DNA from: Corbicula japonica
Lineage: Eukaryota > Mollusca > Bivalvia > Venerida > Cyrenidae
Assembly (NCBI GenBank): GCA_038501625.1
Contig: JAZAYU010000904.1
Span: 62,001 to 126,000 of the forward strand
DNA: 64,000 bases
Direction: 5' to 3'
The notes beneath the pieces were generated by a model. That model was not told the origin of the DNA. It saw nothing but the letters and a program-made list of their open reading frames with translations, and did not search any database. Shown here piece after piece: positions 1-11,594 of the stretch. The position numbers and the translations under genes were made by a program. Positions within the stretch are counted from its first letter, which is position 1. The number at the start of each line of letters is the position of its first letter.

Positions 1-130
1 CATGATTTAAACCCCCAATGTTAAATTGTGTTGCAACTTACAGTTCCAAAGCGGTTAGCCCTCATTTTTTGATTTCATTAATTGTTCATGTTCTCTTTTC
101 CTCTCTGCTTTTTGTTTGTTTGCGGGATGT
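1..130 (+). repeat. 3' fragment of a Penelope-like element family
   Basis: The stretch resembles the terminal region of the larger element at 15075-17015: a run of C's after 'tttaaa', then 'cagttccaaagcggttagccc', matching 'ctgaccgttccaaggcggtaacccc' there. It is a short diverged copy cut by the window edge. No gene is visible from here to 661, which is AT-rich sequence. Confidence 0.5.
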
Positions 131-661
131 AAGCTTTCTGCGTGTGTCTATTCCTGAAACGAATGTTTCACGTTTTTTACAACTAATCCTTTGCAAGGAT
201 TGATAGAACCCCTCTAATGGCCCAACTACTCAAAAGTGGCAATGTAACTGGAGTTGGATCTACGAGTTACCTTCAGGTCTTTGTTGAAGAGGGGAATTAT
301 ATTAATATTAACCTGTTGACATTTTATCAAATGAATACTACAAACCTGCGTTCACAATTAATCTTTTACGTTTTAAAATCTCTCGAAGAAATAAGGAAAT
401 ACTTCTTATGCATTTTTAATTATGATAATAAAATATAAAAACATTTTGAATTGTTCTTTCTAGTTAAATGACGAAAACATAATAAACTATGAACACTTGT
501 TAAAATATTATTGTGATACATGTATACCTAATTAAGAAATAAACAATAGCTTCCGGTGATTTATCGCAGGATAAATCACGGGGCGGAGTTCAGATGCGTA
601 ATGCGTATGACGAGGCCCCGAGTGATATATATCTACGCAGCTATCATTTATCGTTTTACAG

Positions 662-745
662 ACAGCTGAAACAGACAGTTCTTTGAGAGCTGAAAATGAA
701 CGTCTCAAACAAGACCTACAGAAGGCAAAGGAGGAAGTTTATAAG
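662..745 (+). CDS. Internal exon 1 (of those visible) of IRG-like gene: coiled coil, 28 codons
   Basis: An 84-nt open stretch lies between a good acceptor (cgttttacag) and a donor (AAG/gtattc), phase 0 at both ends. It encodes 28 residues with hydrophobic or Asn residues spaced 4-3-4-3-4 (L8, N12, L15, L19, A22, V26), a regular four-heptad coiled coil with Asn at an 'a' position as in leucine zippers. A paralogous exon of exactly the same length lies at 5852-5935. It joins in frame to that exon and onward to the zinc-ribbon and GTPase exons. The exon assignment is inferred from splice signals and phase, without transcript support. Earlier exons probably lie left of the window. Confidence 0.6.
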
Positions 746-1029
746 GTATTCTTAAAACCTGTCAACAAATGAAGCCTCAGTTATAAAAAATGATATATGA
801 TTAATAACAATGTTGAACATCATGTTACCTATACCTGCTATATATCCTCCGCGCTGGTGTTGCTTTTATCTGTTCTATAGATATTAAAATAACGTATGCA
901 TAAATCTTTTTCTCCGAAACTGAATTGATTTAAACCATTAAAAAGATCCATATGATGAATCTGGTAACATTCAGACTTCACTTCCTCCTGTAATTATATT
1001 GTGGCGTTTTCACTATATTAATATTCAAA

Positions 1030-2880
1030 CTGAAGATCTTAATGGTACTAATGCTTATACACTTACTTCTTCATCGGAGAGTGATAGTGATATTGCACAC
1101 ACTCTACAAAATACAAACTTTATAATCGGTGTTGAGCCGAAACAAGACAAAGTACCCACTATGTATTAGTTGCCTAAAATGTACAAATACCGTACAAAGC
1201 AAGATTTATTGCAACTTGTAGTTCTTGCATACTTACTAAATTATCCATGCTCTTAACATCTTGTCTTATAGCTATAAAAGAACATGTAATAAGTAATTGC
1301 GAAAAAAAATTGAAACCACTGTCAAAACTTTATTTTGGTCTGTTATAAATAAAGTGACGTTTAAAAGAAATATATATCAATAATTTTTATGGGTTCTCTT
1401 TGTCTACTTATTATTTATCTTCTGTGTATACTTATCTCCCTTATATCGGTAATTGTACCCCGTCCGTCCGTCCGTTCGTCCTTCCGTCTATCCGTAACAA
1501 AATCTCCTTTGCAGTTTTCTGAGCAACTATAAATGCAGCAGCCTGATATTTTGCATATTGCTTTATCCTATAGTCCCATTTCATGTAAAGTGATTTTATG
1601 CTCCTTGCTCATCTACTTCCTGTTTACCGACTATTTTTAGATCATGTTACTATACAGGTGCACTACACAATCCAAAGGGCATCTTTGTCACTTTATAGGT
1701 ACATTACTTAAACCAAAGGGCATCTTTTTTTAAAAATCCAAATTATATTTCGAAAGTCATATTTCTCACAGCGGGGGTATCATTAGCATTAGCTAACATA
1801 TTTACTTGTTTAGTAAGAGACCAGCTTACGAGTCTCCTTATAAAAACGTTTGGTAGAGAAAATCAAACCTTATCGCTTGTCATTTGAAATCTCTGGTTAA
1901 TAAATAATAATAAATAATAATTATAATGAACAACAACTTAATAAAGCAAACACTTCAGATAAGCAATCAAATTTTCTTGATCTTAATCTTTCTGTTCAAA
2001 AACGATGCGTCATTACTAAAATGGATGATAAAAGAGATTATTTTAATTTAATACAGTAAATTTTCTGTTTTAGACTGCAATGCTCCTCGTGCAACACCTT
2101 ACGGGCTTTATATCTCATAGCCTGTTCGCTTTTCTAGAGCTTGGAATGATGTTCATATTTTAATGGTTGCATAACAGAAAAACTTTTATATCGCCGATAC
2201 CAAGATTTAATTCAAAAATACAGGTGCAGTTTGAAATCATTGCTGCTACAAGGAATTTCACAGCCGGTTTTTTATGTAGATTAAATTTATAAACTTAAGA
2301 AAATAAAAGGTCATATTAATTTCTCCGCGTTATTCGTAAAAAACCATCTTAATTCAAAAGAAGGGTTACTAACATGATATTCTGCAGCGCTCTTCATGCC
2401 TGGTGGTTACCCCATCTACAGTTAATCATTATGCTTACCTTTTTGTTTGCACGACGGTGGCAGGGTATTTAAGAGTTTATAAAGGTTTATTGGGAAATTT
2501 TTGTAATTATAGATCGTGTTCTTGCTTATTGACTACAGGTGTTTTGGTCTCGGTAAGACCATTGAGTACCCACCCCTATGGCTATGTAATCATGGTAATA
2601 GTTTATTTTGTTTTTATGCTGGTGTGCGTTTGCGTGCAAAATTGTTGAGCTGATGGGCGGGTTAAAGTTGTTTGTTCATATGAGAAACTGTTTGGGGCAA
2701 GTGTGAAGCTGGTGCATCCAGGAACCTGGTTGAAATCCCCAGTGGCAAATTGTTTTGCCACTGTCCGCTCCAAGGCGTTATACCATTGAGTCCTAACTCG
2801 TTATTGTTTATGGCGTCTGTTTTAGATATTCCTGATATGCATATTTCACCTTTTTTTCCCTAAACAGCCGATCGGAAACG
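1030..2880 (+). mobile_element. Decayed Penelope-like retroelement, copy 1
   Basis: The sequence runs parallel to the better-preserved copy at 15075-17015. It shares the segment coding for the 'KVPTMY.LPKM' reverse-transcriptase region (about 1150-1200), the 'LNKANTS..SNFLDLNL' region (about 1935-1995), and the 3' end finishing at 'cctgatatgcatatttcac' (about 2838-2857). Many stops and frameshifts make it non-coding. Around 1440-1790 it is interrupted by unrelated sequence starting with a CCGT-rich run that is itself a dispersed repeat (compare 14660-14690). The element sits in an intron of the IRG-like gene. Confidence 0.6.
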
Positions 2881-2899
2881 TATAGTCAAAATGATAATC

Positions 2900-3285
2900 A
2901 ATTTTAATATAAACAACACAAACAAATAACGAAATTCAGAACCCTATGGGTTACCACATCGGAACTGCCAGGGGAAAAACGATTTGCCACTGGGGGTTTA
3001 AAACAGATTTTAAAGTGCAACAACTAAACACTTGCCAACAGATTTTCATATTAACAAAGTAAACGTTGTTGGTTAATTAGCTTCAATCCAACCATCGCTT
3101 CGACAGGGTTGCGTGCAATAACACAAAAAACATATGAAACATAGAATCTCGTAGGATTGTCAAGCAAAAAGGTGGGTAATCAATAACCTCACTGAGACCG
3201 GAGCTTGGGGACAAATCATCAAATACACACTGACAGGGACTAAAGAAATATATCGAGTTTATATGTTACAACGAAAATCCTGGTT
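2900..3285 (-). repeat. Inverted 3' fragment of the same Penelope-like family
   Basis: The reverse complement of this stretch matches the 3' region of the Penelope-like copies: the 'gccactgggggtttaaaac' block, the 'acttgcc.acag.tt.tcatat' block and the 'actgagaccggagctt' block. It lies head-to-tail inverted next to copy 1, so the two form an imperfect inverted pair. Confidence 0.55.
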
Positions 3286-3389
3286 ATTTAATTAAGGAAT
3301 GGCTGTCGGGCGGGCGGGTGGCAACTGAGGGTTTCCGGTCGATAACTTCGGTTTAGATAAACCAATCATGATGAAACTTTAGATATAGC

Positions 3390-5580
3390 AAGCTTGCATG
3401 AAGACCTAGCTGAGATTGCAATTGGGACAAGTCGGGTCAAGGTCTATGTTGCTAAAAAAACGCTCAATAACTTCAGTTTGCTTTTTCCTATTGACACAAA
3501 ACTTGGTGTATGGGTAGCTTATATCAAGAGGCAGCTTGGGAGTACTACCCAGGTGTTTCTGGTCAAGGTTAAGATCAGGGTTATTAAAAATAAAAAATCA
3601 GTTTCCGTGTATATGGTAGCTTATATCAAGAGGCAGCTTGGGATTGCTTTTCAGGTGTCTCTGGTCAAGGTTAAGGTCACTGTTACTAAAATAGAAATTC
3701 AGTTTCCACTTAATAACATGTGTTTGCTTTGGCCTATCGATGCTAAACTTAGTGTGTGTATGTGTGTGTGTGTGCGTGCGTGCGTGTGTGTGCGTGCGTG
3801 CGTGTGTGCGTGTTTGTATATGTGTAATTCAAAAATTTAGTTTTTGCTCAATTACTTGAGTTTGCTTGGGTCTATTCACTCCAAACTTCGTGTATAGGTA
3901 TCTTATAGCAAGAGGCAGCTCCGGATTGCTACCCAACTGTCTGTGATCAAGGTCAAGGTAAAAAAAGATGCTTAAAGTAGAAATTCAGTTTCCGCACAAT
4001 AACTTGAGTTTGCTTTGGTCTATTCACTCCAAACTTGGTGTATATGTATCTTATAACAAGAGGCAGCTTAGGATTGTTTCCCAAGTGTCTCTATTCAAGG
4101 TCCAGGTCAATGTAGCTAAACTAGAGATTCAGTTTCCCCTCAAAACTTTAAGTTTGCTTCGGCCTTTTGACACCAATCTTGTTGTATGGCTAGCTTATAT
4201 CAAGAGGCAGCTTGGGATTGCTTTTCATGTGTCTCTAATCAAGGTCAATGTCACTGTTGCTAAAATAGAAATTCAGTTTGGCAGCTTGGGATTGCTTCCA
4301 AGGTATCTATGATCAAGGTCAAGGTAACTGATGCTAAAAACATAAATTCAGTTTACGCTCAATTACTTGTGTTTGCTTTGGCCTTTTCGCACCAACTTGG
4401 TGTATAGGTATCTTATAGCAAGATGCAGCTTGGGATTGCTACCCAAGTGTCTCTAGTCAAGGTCAAGGTCACTGTTGCTAAAACAAATTAGTTTCCGCTA
4501 AATAACTTGAGTTTGCTTTTGCCTACTGACTCCACACTTGGAATATGGGTAGCTTATATCAAGAGGCAGCGTGTGATTGCTACTCAAGTGTCTCTCATTA
4601 AGGTCAATGTCACTGTTGTTAAAAAAAATTCAGTTTCCGCCCAATAACTTAAGCTTAGTTCGGCCTATTTACTCCAAACTTGCTGTATGGGTAGCTTATA
4701 TCAAGAGGGAGCTTGGGATTGCTACCCAAGTGTCTCTAATCAAGGTAAAGGTCTCTGTTGCTAAAACTATTAAATTCAGTTTCCGCTCAATTACTTGAGT
4801 TTGGTTTGGCCTATTGACTTTAAACCTGGTGTATATGTAGCTTATATTTAAAGAAGCTTTGGATTGCTACAATGGTATCTCTAGTAAATGTCAAGGTCAC
4901 TGTTGCTAAAGGTAGAATTCAGTTTCCACTCAATAACCTGAGCTTGGTTTGGCCGATTGACTCAAAACGTGTTGTATGGGCAGCTTATATCAAGAGGCTG
5001 CTTAGAATCGACACCCAGGTGTCTCTAATTAAGGTCAAGGTCAACTTCAGGTTGGTAAAAATGGAAATTCAAATTCCGCTCAATAACTTGAGTTTGCTTT
5101 GGCCTTTTCTCTCCAGACTTGGTATATAGGTATCTTATATCAAGTGGCAGCGTGTGATTGTTACCTAGGTGTCTCTAATCAAGGTCAAGGTCACTTTGGC
5201 TTGAAAGGGAAATTCAGTTTCCGTCAATAACTTGAGCTTGCTTTGGCCCATTTACTCCATACTTGGTGTATGTGTAGCTTATATCATGAGGCAGCTTATG
5301 GGTCTCTTATCAAGGTCAAGGTCACATGGTAAAAATAGAAATTCAGTTTCCGCTCAATAACTTGAGCTTGGTTTGGCCTATCGACTCAAACTTGGTGTAT
5401 GTGTAGCTTATATCAAGAGACTGCTTTGGATTGCGACCCAGGTTTCTCTGATCAAGAGAATAGAAATTAATTTTCTGCGTAAAAGCACGAGTTTGCTTTG
5501 GCCTTTTGACACAATACTTTGTGTGTATATGTATGTATCAAGTTGCAACTCTGGATTCAAACTCAGATGTCTAAACTAGG
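3390..5580. repeat. Satellite of about 145-bp units, about 15 copies
   Basis: A core 'aataacttgagtttgctttggcct' recurs at about 3470, 3713, 3848, 3998, 4143, 4360, 4500, 4643, 4790, 4932, 5082, 5228, 5357 and 5483. Each is followed by 'ccaaacttggtgtatgggtagcttatatcaag' and 'tctctaatcaaggtcaaggtcactgttgctaaaa'. Units are diverged and some are truncated (for example near 4280). Open frames across the array are by-products of the repeat, not genes. It lies in the first large intron of the IRG-like gene. Confidence 0.9.
3752..3822. repeat. (TG/CG)n microsatellite
   Basis: A run of alternating TG with embedded GTGCGTGCG blocks interrupts one satellite unit. It is alternating purine-pyrimidine throughout, so it could in principle adopt Z-DNA. 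Confidence 0.9.
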
Positions 5581-5851
5581 TCGTTGAAAACCTGATTTCG
5601 TCGCATTGCGGCGCTTCTTGTTTACGTTATTTCCCTGCAAACCTTCATACATTCTTTAAGCCCCGCCAAACTCTTCCAGATAATTATGTTAGTATAAGGT
5701 AAGCATAGCGAGCAGCGGTAGATGCAGCATACAGAACACCATGTCGGTAACCTACCAAATTTGTTCTTATTATGACTGTGGATTATTCTTGCCTAAGTGT
5801 GAAAAGTCGTGTTTTTAATTTGATTATGTTTATCAGTTATCTTTTTTACAG

Positions 5852-5935
5852 ACAGCTAATACAGAAAGTTCTTTGAGAGCTGAAAATGACAGTCTCATAC
5901 ACCACCTAAAGACTGCAAAAGAGAAAACTCCAATG
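5852..5935 (+). CDS. Internal exon 2 of IRG-like gene: duplicated coiled coil, 28 codons
   Basis: An 84-nt open block follows a strong acceptor (cttttttacag) and precedes the donor ATG/gtatcg, phase 0-0. It is clearly a duplicate of 662-745: both start ACAGCT, and residues 6-12 (SSLRAEN) are identical. It keeps d/a residues L8, N12, L15, L19 and A22, so adding it extends the coiled coil by exactly four heptads without breaking register. Its end (KEKTPM) is less helical. It reads in phase into the exon at 8807. Transcript evidence would be needed to know whether both exons are included or used alternatively. Confidence 0.6.
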
Positions 5936-7190
5936 GTATCGAAACGCTTTTATCGAAAAAATTTAGTCTCAATTTAAAAATTGATATGTTTCTTGATAAT
6001 TAAGTGTTAGTATTTTTTTATATGTATTATATATATTTTTATATACTGTATAATTCCTTAATAGGCAAAGTACGCCAACTTCTAGAGATACCGCAATGTT
6101 CTATTATTGTTATAGATTAGTTAATTACCTATTTTGCATAATATTCCAAGTGTCTTTTATTTAAAAGTTCATCCGCAGATCATTATGTAAAATCGCACTA
6201 CAGTTTTCTTCACAGTCATGTTATCAAAATACATTCTTTGTTTAGTCGATTCTTACCAATTACATAGCAAAGTGAATCGTTTAAGCTCTACTGGTCCGCA
6301 GGACAAGGATGACCTAAATCATGTTGCAAAATTGTCGTTCGTTTTCCGTCGCCTGTTGTCCGTCTTCATTCACTGTTTACTAAAACATTATCTCTTTTGA
6401 AACTACTTGGTCATTTCATCAATCGTATTTTTTCATCGTTAAATCGTTGTCACTTTAAATACAATGATCTTACGCTTGCAATTACATACATAGGAAATTT
6501 GGTTCGTCCTGTACCAAAATTGGTCAAATTATATGGATTAACTCTAAGGTAAACTGACATATTTAAGAGTAACTGAAAACGAAATCCCCGTGTATTTATA
6601 CACATTTATGAAATTCTAAATATTTCATTAAATCTTAAAAATCTACACAAATTGTTGCGTTTATCATCTAACATCAATTATTTAAATGTTTTTGTTGCAT
6701 GACATGCATAGAATCTATAGAATTTCCACATTGAAATACAGAGTCAGGGAGGTTAACTTTCTTGCGAAATGTTAACATATTCATTTGTATTTTAAAGTCG
6801 GGAAAAGATAGTGCAAGAGCAATATGTTTGACGGTTAAGCATATAATTGTCATAAATGACGAAGAGAGTTTATACTTACATTTAGGACACACATATTCTT
6901 TACGCTTTTGTTTAAAACATTATTTATGCGCAATTAACTCATTTAAATGTTTTGTTTGATGCTTCAGCCCTTGTGCGGTGATAATTGTTCGGGAAACTAT
7001 AGAATTGCTGCAAAAAAAAATTCTTTAAGATAATAAACAACAACTTCTGCAAGTTGTTATATTTGTTAACATGAAAACAATAAAAAAGCATATTACACGC
7101 TGCCTAAACGCTGTGTTATCGTTATCAGTTTACCTATATTTATTTTTCAATAAATGCGAGAGAAGATGTGTTTAACTGTGTAGGATACAA
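5936..7190. other. Intron sequence, no recognisable feature
   Basis: AT-rich sequence inside the IRG-like gene. Short open frames at 6218-6400 and 6674-6959 show no recognisable domain and no coding pattern. A 'ttaaatgttttgtt' phrase recurs near 6680 and 6942, and 'gtttgacggttaagcatata' also appears in the stretch, but I see no defined element. Confidence 0.5.
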
Positions 7191-7194
7191 TTAT

Positions 7195-7278
7195 ATATCG
7201 AGGGCTGAGTGCGAAACTATTTTATCCTGTATAGAAATATGAAGCAGATAGAATAGTTTCGCACTAAGCCCTCGATAT
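7195..7278. repeat. Imperfect hairpin, about 32-nt arms
   Basis: The left arm begins 'tatatcgagggct' and runs through 'agtgcgaaactatt' to 7226. The right arm (7247-7278) carries 'gaatagtttcgcact' and 'agccctcgatatc'. A loop of about 20 nt separates them. It resembles a small MITE or foldback element in the intron. No flanking duplication is obvious. Confidence 0.75.
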
Positions 7279-7771
7279 CACCGAGATAACACCTTGTTTT
7301 TTCAAGAGCGGCTTAGCTACATGTAAAACACATTTTTGCCGAAATTAACAATTTTTATAAGTAGAAAGTACGTTGATTCAATCGTAATTTTCGGGATATA
7401 GAAAATCGCATGAAATGAAATCAAAATGTTTGAACATATGCTACTTCGTGATGCCAAAACTTACCGGGAACTTTTTCCGTTGGTATCATGTCAATACGGG
7501 TACCAGCTTAGGAAACACAATAGAAATAAAAGAAAATCCGTTATTTTAATACAGTGTTTATCGCTTTTATTTCATTAAGAACACTTGATACTTTATCTGA
7601 CAGTAGAATTCATACTGAAATGTATTCTTTTCTTTTTACTTTATACGCTATTTATTTTACACTAGGGCTGTACATGTAAGAATATAAGCTTATACAACAA
7701 ATTGGGAGCTCAGTAGTGAGTGTTGCGTTTGGAGGTAAACACATTATATCATTATAATAAAATAAAAATTT

Positions 7772-8692
7772 TTATCACATACCTTTCGGTGTGGGAGTGT
7801 AATAACACCCGTTATATATTTTCGATATATAACTAGTTATATATCATAGCCGAATCACTATTCATCCGCGTTATCAGCGATCAAAACAAATTTATGAAAA
7901 TGACTTACTTTTGCCATCTGACCACTTCAGGCAAGCAAGCAATTTCTATAAGGATCTTAAGCATCCCTTATATTGATAATATCCGTGGAAAATATAACTT
8001 TCTGACATCTGGTTTACTCCGTAAGATAGCAATGGCGAAAGTCTATGATGAAATTCAACAACAGCAACGAAGCCATTTTCATTTCGTTCAAATCGAAAAC
8101 AAAATGACCCAGACGCTGACATCGTTTTCAGAACATCGACGGTGTGATCTTACAACATCCCCGAAACAAAATAAAAACACTAGAAACACATTTTCAATCC
8201 AAATTTCCAGTTTATATCCAGCAAATTTCAATGTTGTCATATGCCGCTATGAAAGTTTACACAAATGACGTCATACACTAGATCGATTTATTTAATAAAA
8301 CCCAACTTCAGAAGCCTATAAATGATAGATTCTTTTATCTAGACTCTAGCGCAGTTAATTTCATTTATTTATTTTTACTTATTTTGGCAAATGGGAAAAC
8401 GGTAGGATAAATTCTTTTGGGACTAGCTTATGTATCACCCGATACGACCGAATTACACACGTTTTAAGTTCGCTCTATTAGGCGATAGAAAGGGACATTT
8501 CATGGATTTTGCTTGTTTTTTCAGGGTATGTGATAAATAGAATACATCATTTGTGATCATTTTATACTGAAATTATTAAACTCGTCATCTAAATCGATAT
8601 AAAACTCGGCAAAAGCCTCGTTTTATATCGATTTAGATGACTCGTTTAATAATTTCAGTATAAAATGATCACTCATGTTGTATCCTCTATAT
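7772..8692 (+). mobile_element. About 920-bp repeat, copy 1 of an inverted pair
   Basis: Nearly the whole stretch reappears as the reverse complement at 26292-27225. It contains 'tatcacatacc' near 7780 and its inverse 'ggtatgtgataaa' near 8525, which may be inverted termini of an inner element of about 760 bp. The long hairpin at 8553-8672 lies outside that inner part but is present in both copies. A 22-nt perfect AT-rich palindrome lies at 7824-7845. A 124-codon open frame (7894-8268) has no recognisable domain and is probably incidental. It is most likely a non-autonomous DNA element. Confidence 0.7.
8553..8672. repeat. Long hairpin, about 57-nt arms, four-base loop
   Basis: Arms run from 'gtgatcattttatactgaaa' to its exact inverse 'tttcagtataaaatgatcac', meeting at 'cggcaaaagcc', with only a few mismatches such as 'ctcg' facing 'ctcg'. 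A second copy with the same length lies at 26320-26439. It would extrude as a cruciform or form a long RNA hairpin. Confidence 0.9.
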
Positions 8693-8806
8693 TAATGTTT
8701 GAAAATTGAAAGGAAGAAGTAAACCATTCAGTTTTTAAATATTCCGAAACTGTTAGAACAACCATGTAACGACTTCCTAAGTAGAGAGAGTATGCAATTA
8801 TTTCAG

Positions 8807-9005
8807 AGGAAGAAATGCCCAAATAAAAATTGTGGGAAAATTGGAAAAGGAAATTTTTGCTCGGCGTGTGGAACAGTATTAAAACCAAACTTATGTAGTG
8901 CCAAACTTAAAGATGGATCTAAATGCCAACAACAAATAAACGCTAAAGGAAACTTCTGCGAAGGCTGCCAGGAGAAAGTTGATGCAAAAATTCGAGAAAT
9001 TAGAG
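8807..9005 (+). CDS. Internal exon 3 of IRG-like gene: two cysteine zinc-ribbon-like modules
   Basis: The exon follows acceptor 'aattatttcag' and ends AGA G/gtaagat, phase 1. It encodes about 66 residues with two four-cysteine clusters. The first is C-X4-C-X8-C-X2-C (CPNKNC...CSAC) and the second is C-X8-C-X10-C-X2-C (CSAKLKDGSKC...CEGC), as in zinc-ribbon or double-zinc-ribbon modules. The tail is charged and helical (EKVDAKIREIRG). An ATG at 8792 would also open this frame, but in this model it lies inside the polypyrimidine/acceptor segment, so I treat it as intronic. The exon joins the next one across a phase-1 intron, and the split codon gives Gly. The zinc-binding role is inferred from cysteine spacing. 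Confidence 0.7.
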
Positions 9006-9324
9006 GTAAGATGAGATAAAGTCGTTTTAATGAGTGACTCTTACAGACAGAACAAGATGAAGGATGCTGTCTTATTAATGTAATCCTTGAATCTAGTTGA
9101 ACGTCGTTACGCTACAACCACATTACGCGCGATTCCTTAAAAATATTATTCCACATAAAAAACTACCTAGACGGTGGGACGAATTTAGGAGTGTAGAATG
9201 TGAAGAAATCACTTCCTGCTTAGTTTTTTAGTTTTGGGTTTCTTGTGATGCGCAGGATTAATACTTTTATCCCTGATCACAACTCTATAATTATCCGTTC
9301 AGCCTATTGTTATATTGTCATTAA

Positions 9325-9535
9325 GGGACCATACGCCAGTGATCTTATAATGATATTTATCTAAAAAATACAACAGTGAATGTTCTTTGTTCACCCTCAT
9401 ACGCACTATGGTCAATGTTTTGGGATAGATCATGATTGGAGTCGTTTACTTGTGTTTAACCCATGGCTTGTCGGCATGGTCAATAATATGCGTTTCAACT
9501 TATTCCCATCGACAGGCTCGATTAAACTAATCTTA
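9325..9535 (+). repeat. Dispersed repeat B, diverged copy
   Basis: It shares 'ggaccatacgcc', 'tgggatagatca' and 'cccatggctt.tcggc.tgg' with 22781-23045 and, inverted, with 13495-13775 and 14155-14445. The open frame across it (9380-9565) is a by-product. Confidence 0.6.
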
Positions 9536-10503
9536 CATTTTATTATTAAGTGTCATATGTATTGAAGAATTTTACATAACCTTTGTGATTAAAAATACCA
9601 CACCTACTCAAGTCATTGTTCACAATCTTAATAGAGATTGAAATAATAAGTGTTAATGACTTACACTATGTAAGATGTCATACAGTAATAAACACAATTT
9701 GTAAAAATAATACCACAATAGAGTTATTTGAAATCATACATGTATTTTGTTACTAGCACTGTGTTTTGTTTGGTCTGAATATTCTAATCGGTTAAGGTCC
9801 TCCGATTGTAACCTTCGATTAATCGATTGTGTTAAAGGTTTCTGCATTCCTTCCCATTGCTACGGAGCGTGATGCAAAAGCTTTAAGTGCCGTTTGAAAT
9901 GTTCTTTGATAATGATTTGGCTTATTGGTGAGCCGTCATATAGTTAAAACAAAGTTTAAGGAGTGACAATTTTATAATATTTCTTGTACAGTTTTCAACA
10001 CATTTTTAATTTTAACTATTGAATAACGGAGACAGATTGGTAAATTTGGCAACAATTTGAAAATAATGGTTAACAATATAAATATCGGTCACCAGTATAA
10101 TTTGAGATGACCCATTCGAAACATGTGTCGTAATATTAATGCCTTTGGAATAAAATTTATTGATTGTTTCTTTCAATCGTATGTTCGAATCTTTCTTTTT
10201 TCATATAAATTCTACAATAAATGTAAACAGCCATAATCTAATAGATTTTTTTGTTTTCCCCATCTATATTAATGTTAGAAAAGACGATGAATTGTAGATA
10301 TCAAATATAATTAAAAACACAAACTTATAATTATTATATAGTAATGTGTGACGTTTTGACGCGCTGAAAAAATGAATTCTCAATTTCTTAGGATTTTCTT
10401 TAGTGTCGATATGTGGTATATTGTATAAATTTTAAATTTTCTATATGAAATGAAAATTTATATTATCCGATAAAACTATGATGATGTTGTTGTTTTTCTC
10501 CAG

Positions 10504-10573
10504 GTAAACAGTCATCTGAACATCCTCCGCCAACTGCTTCAGAAGTAGACAAAGGAATATGCCTAATTGAAAG
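10504..10573 (+). CDS. Internal exon 4 of IRG-like gene: short linker
   Basis: A 70-nt exon lies between acceptor 'tgtttttctccag' and donor GAAAG/gtatcc. It enters in phase 1 and leaves in phase 2, so it bridges the zinc-ribbon exon and the GTPase exon without a stop in the joined frame. It encodes a low-complexity linker (SSEHPPPTASEVDKG) ending in an Arg codon split with the GTPase exon. Its weight as a gene part rests on phase and splice signals only. Confidence 0.6.
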
Positions 10574-11590
10574 GTATCCGGTTTATTATTCCGATTTCAT
10601 ATTTATTTTAAATACACAATACATAGAAACTTAAATTTCTGTTTTAACTGCCGTATTTTACTATAATTATATGACCTTATGGCTATACTACACTAAACGA
10701 AACTTATATAAATTAATGTACCCTCAATCTTAAAGTAACTTATAAGTGTGGCAATTTGTTTTCGCTATAAAAGAATATGATATCATTGAAAATGATAGCA
10801 TTTGAAGCTTTAAGAATAAGACGTTATTGTACTGCAATACACCAAACAACAAAGAGTTAAATAACTTCAACTACTACGTGAAATAATTACCACTAAATTC
10901 AAAAGTCGCAAAATGGGGTAGGTGAGATAAAAATTGGAAACCATTCCTTTTTTATTTTTCTTCTGATAACATGTGTTAAAAAGGGGGTTTTATTTATTAA
11001 ATAATTTATAAGTTTTGTATTAATAAGATAGTAAAGGTTTTACAAAAATGATATATTTATGAAAAATACCTACAACTGTTTAAGTAAATCTTTTTTAACT
11101 CGATTAAGCTGACTTAAACACATCATACGTGTACCTTGGCAAAAATATCACAAAATAATAACCTGGCTAATTATGTTACCAATATAGATAGTTACATTAC
11201 ACGTTGACACAGATAAAAAAAAATCGTGTTATGCAGATCAAACATTTTATATATCGTTTCTTAGTTAATATACGTAAAAATGAGGACTTACTGCAAACAG
11301 GGTATTTTTGCAAATTTTGAGACTTGAAGGTTACGTAAATTGAACAAGAATACGAGTTTCAAGATTGGATATTTTGATTTTTACACTTATAAGTTTCTTT
11401 TTGTTTTTATTTTGAACGGTAGGTAAAACTTTTACACTTCAATCAGATTGTGTTGATTCTAAAGTGGTCGTTTTTGTCAAATTTAAATTTTTAGTGAACA
11501 AAAAAAAGTTTCCACTTGAAACATGTGAAATGCTTATAATCTCAGAAAGATATTTTATTTATTACTTAATCTCAGTTGTTTGTTAGCTTA
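10574..11590. other. Intron sequence, nothing recognised
   Basis: AT-rich, without long open frames. I see no repeat that matches other parts of the window. Confidence 0.5.
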
Positions 11591-11594
11591 CCTG

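Noticed and set aside
3394..5579. Chain of open frames with repeated 'VAYIKRQLGIATQVSLIKVKV' style peptides
   Set aside because: They are translations of the ~145-bp satellite; frames shift between units and there is no start or splice support.
7894..8268. 124-codon frame as a conserved gene
   Set aside because: It lies in a repeat and its inverted copy at 26.7-27.1 kb does not keep the frame open.
8792..9019. Stand-alone 75-codon zinc-ribbon gene starting at ATG 8792 and stopping at 9019
   Set aside because: An acceptor lies between that ATG and the cysteine modules, and a GTAAG donor precedes the stop in the correct phase. The exon model explains it better.
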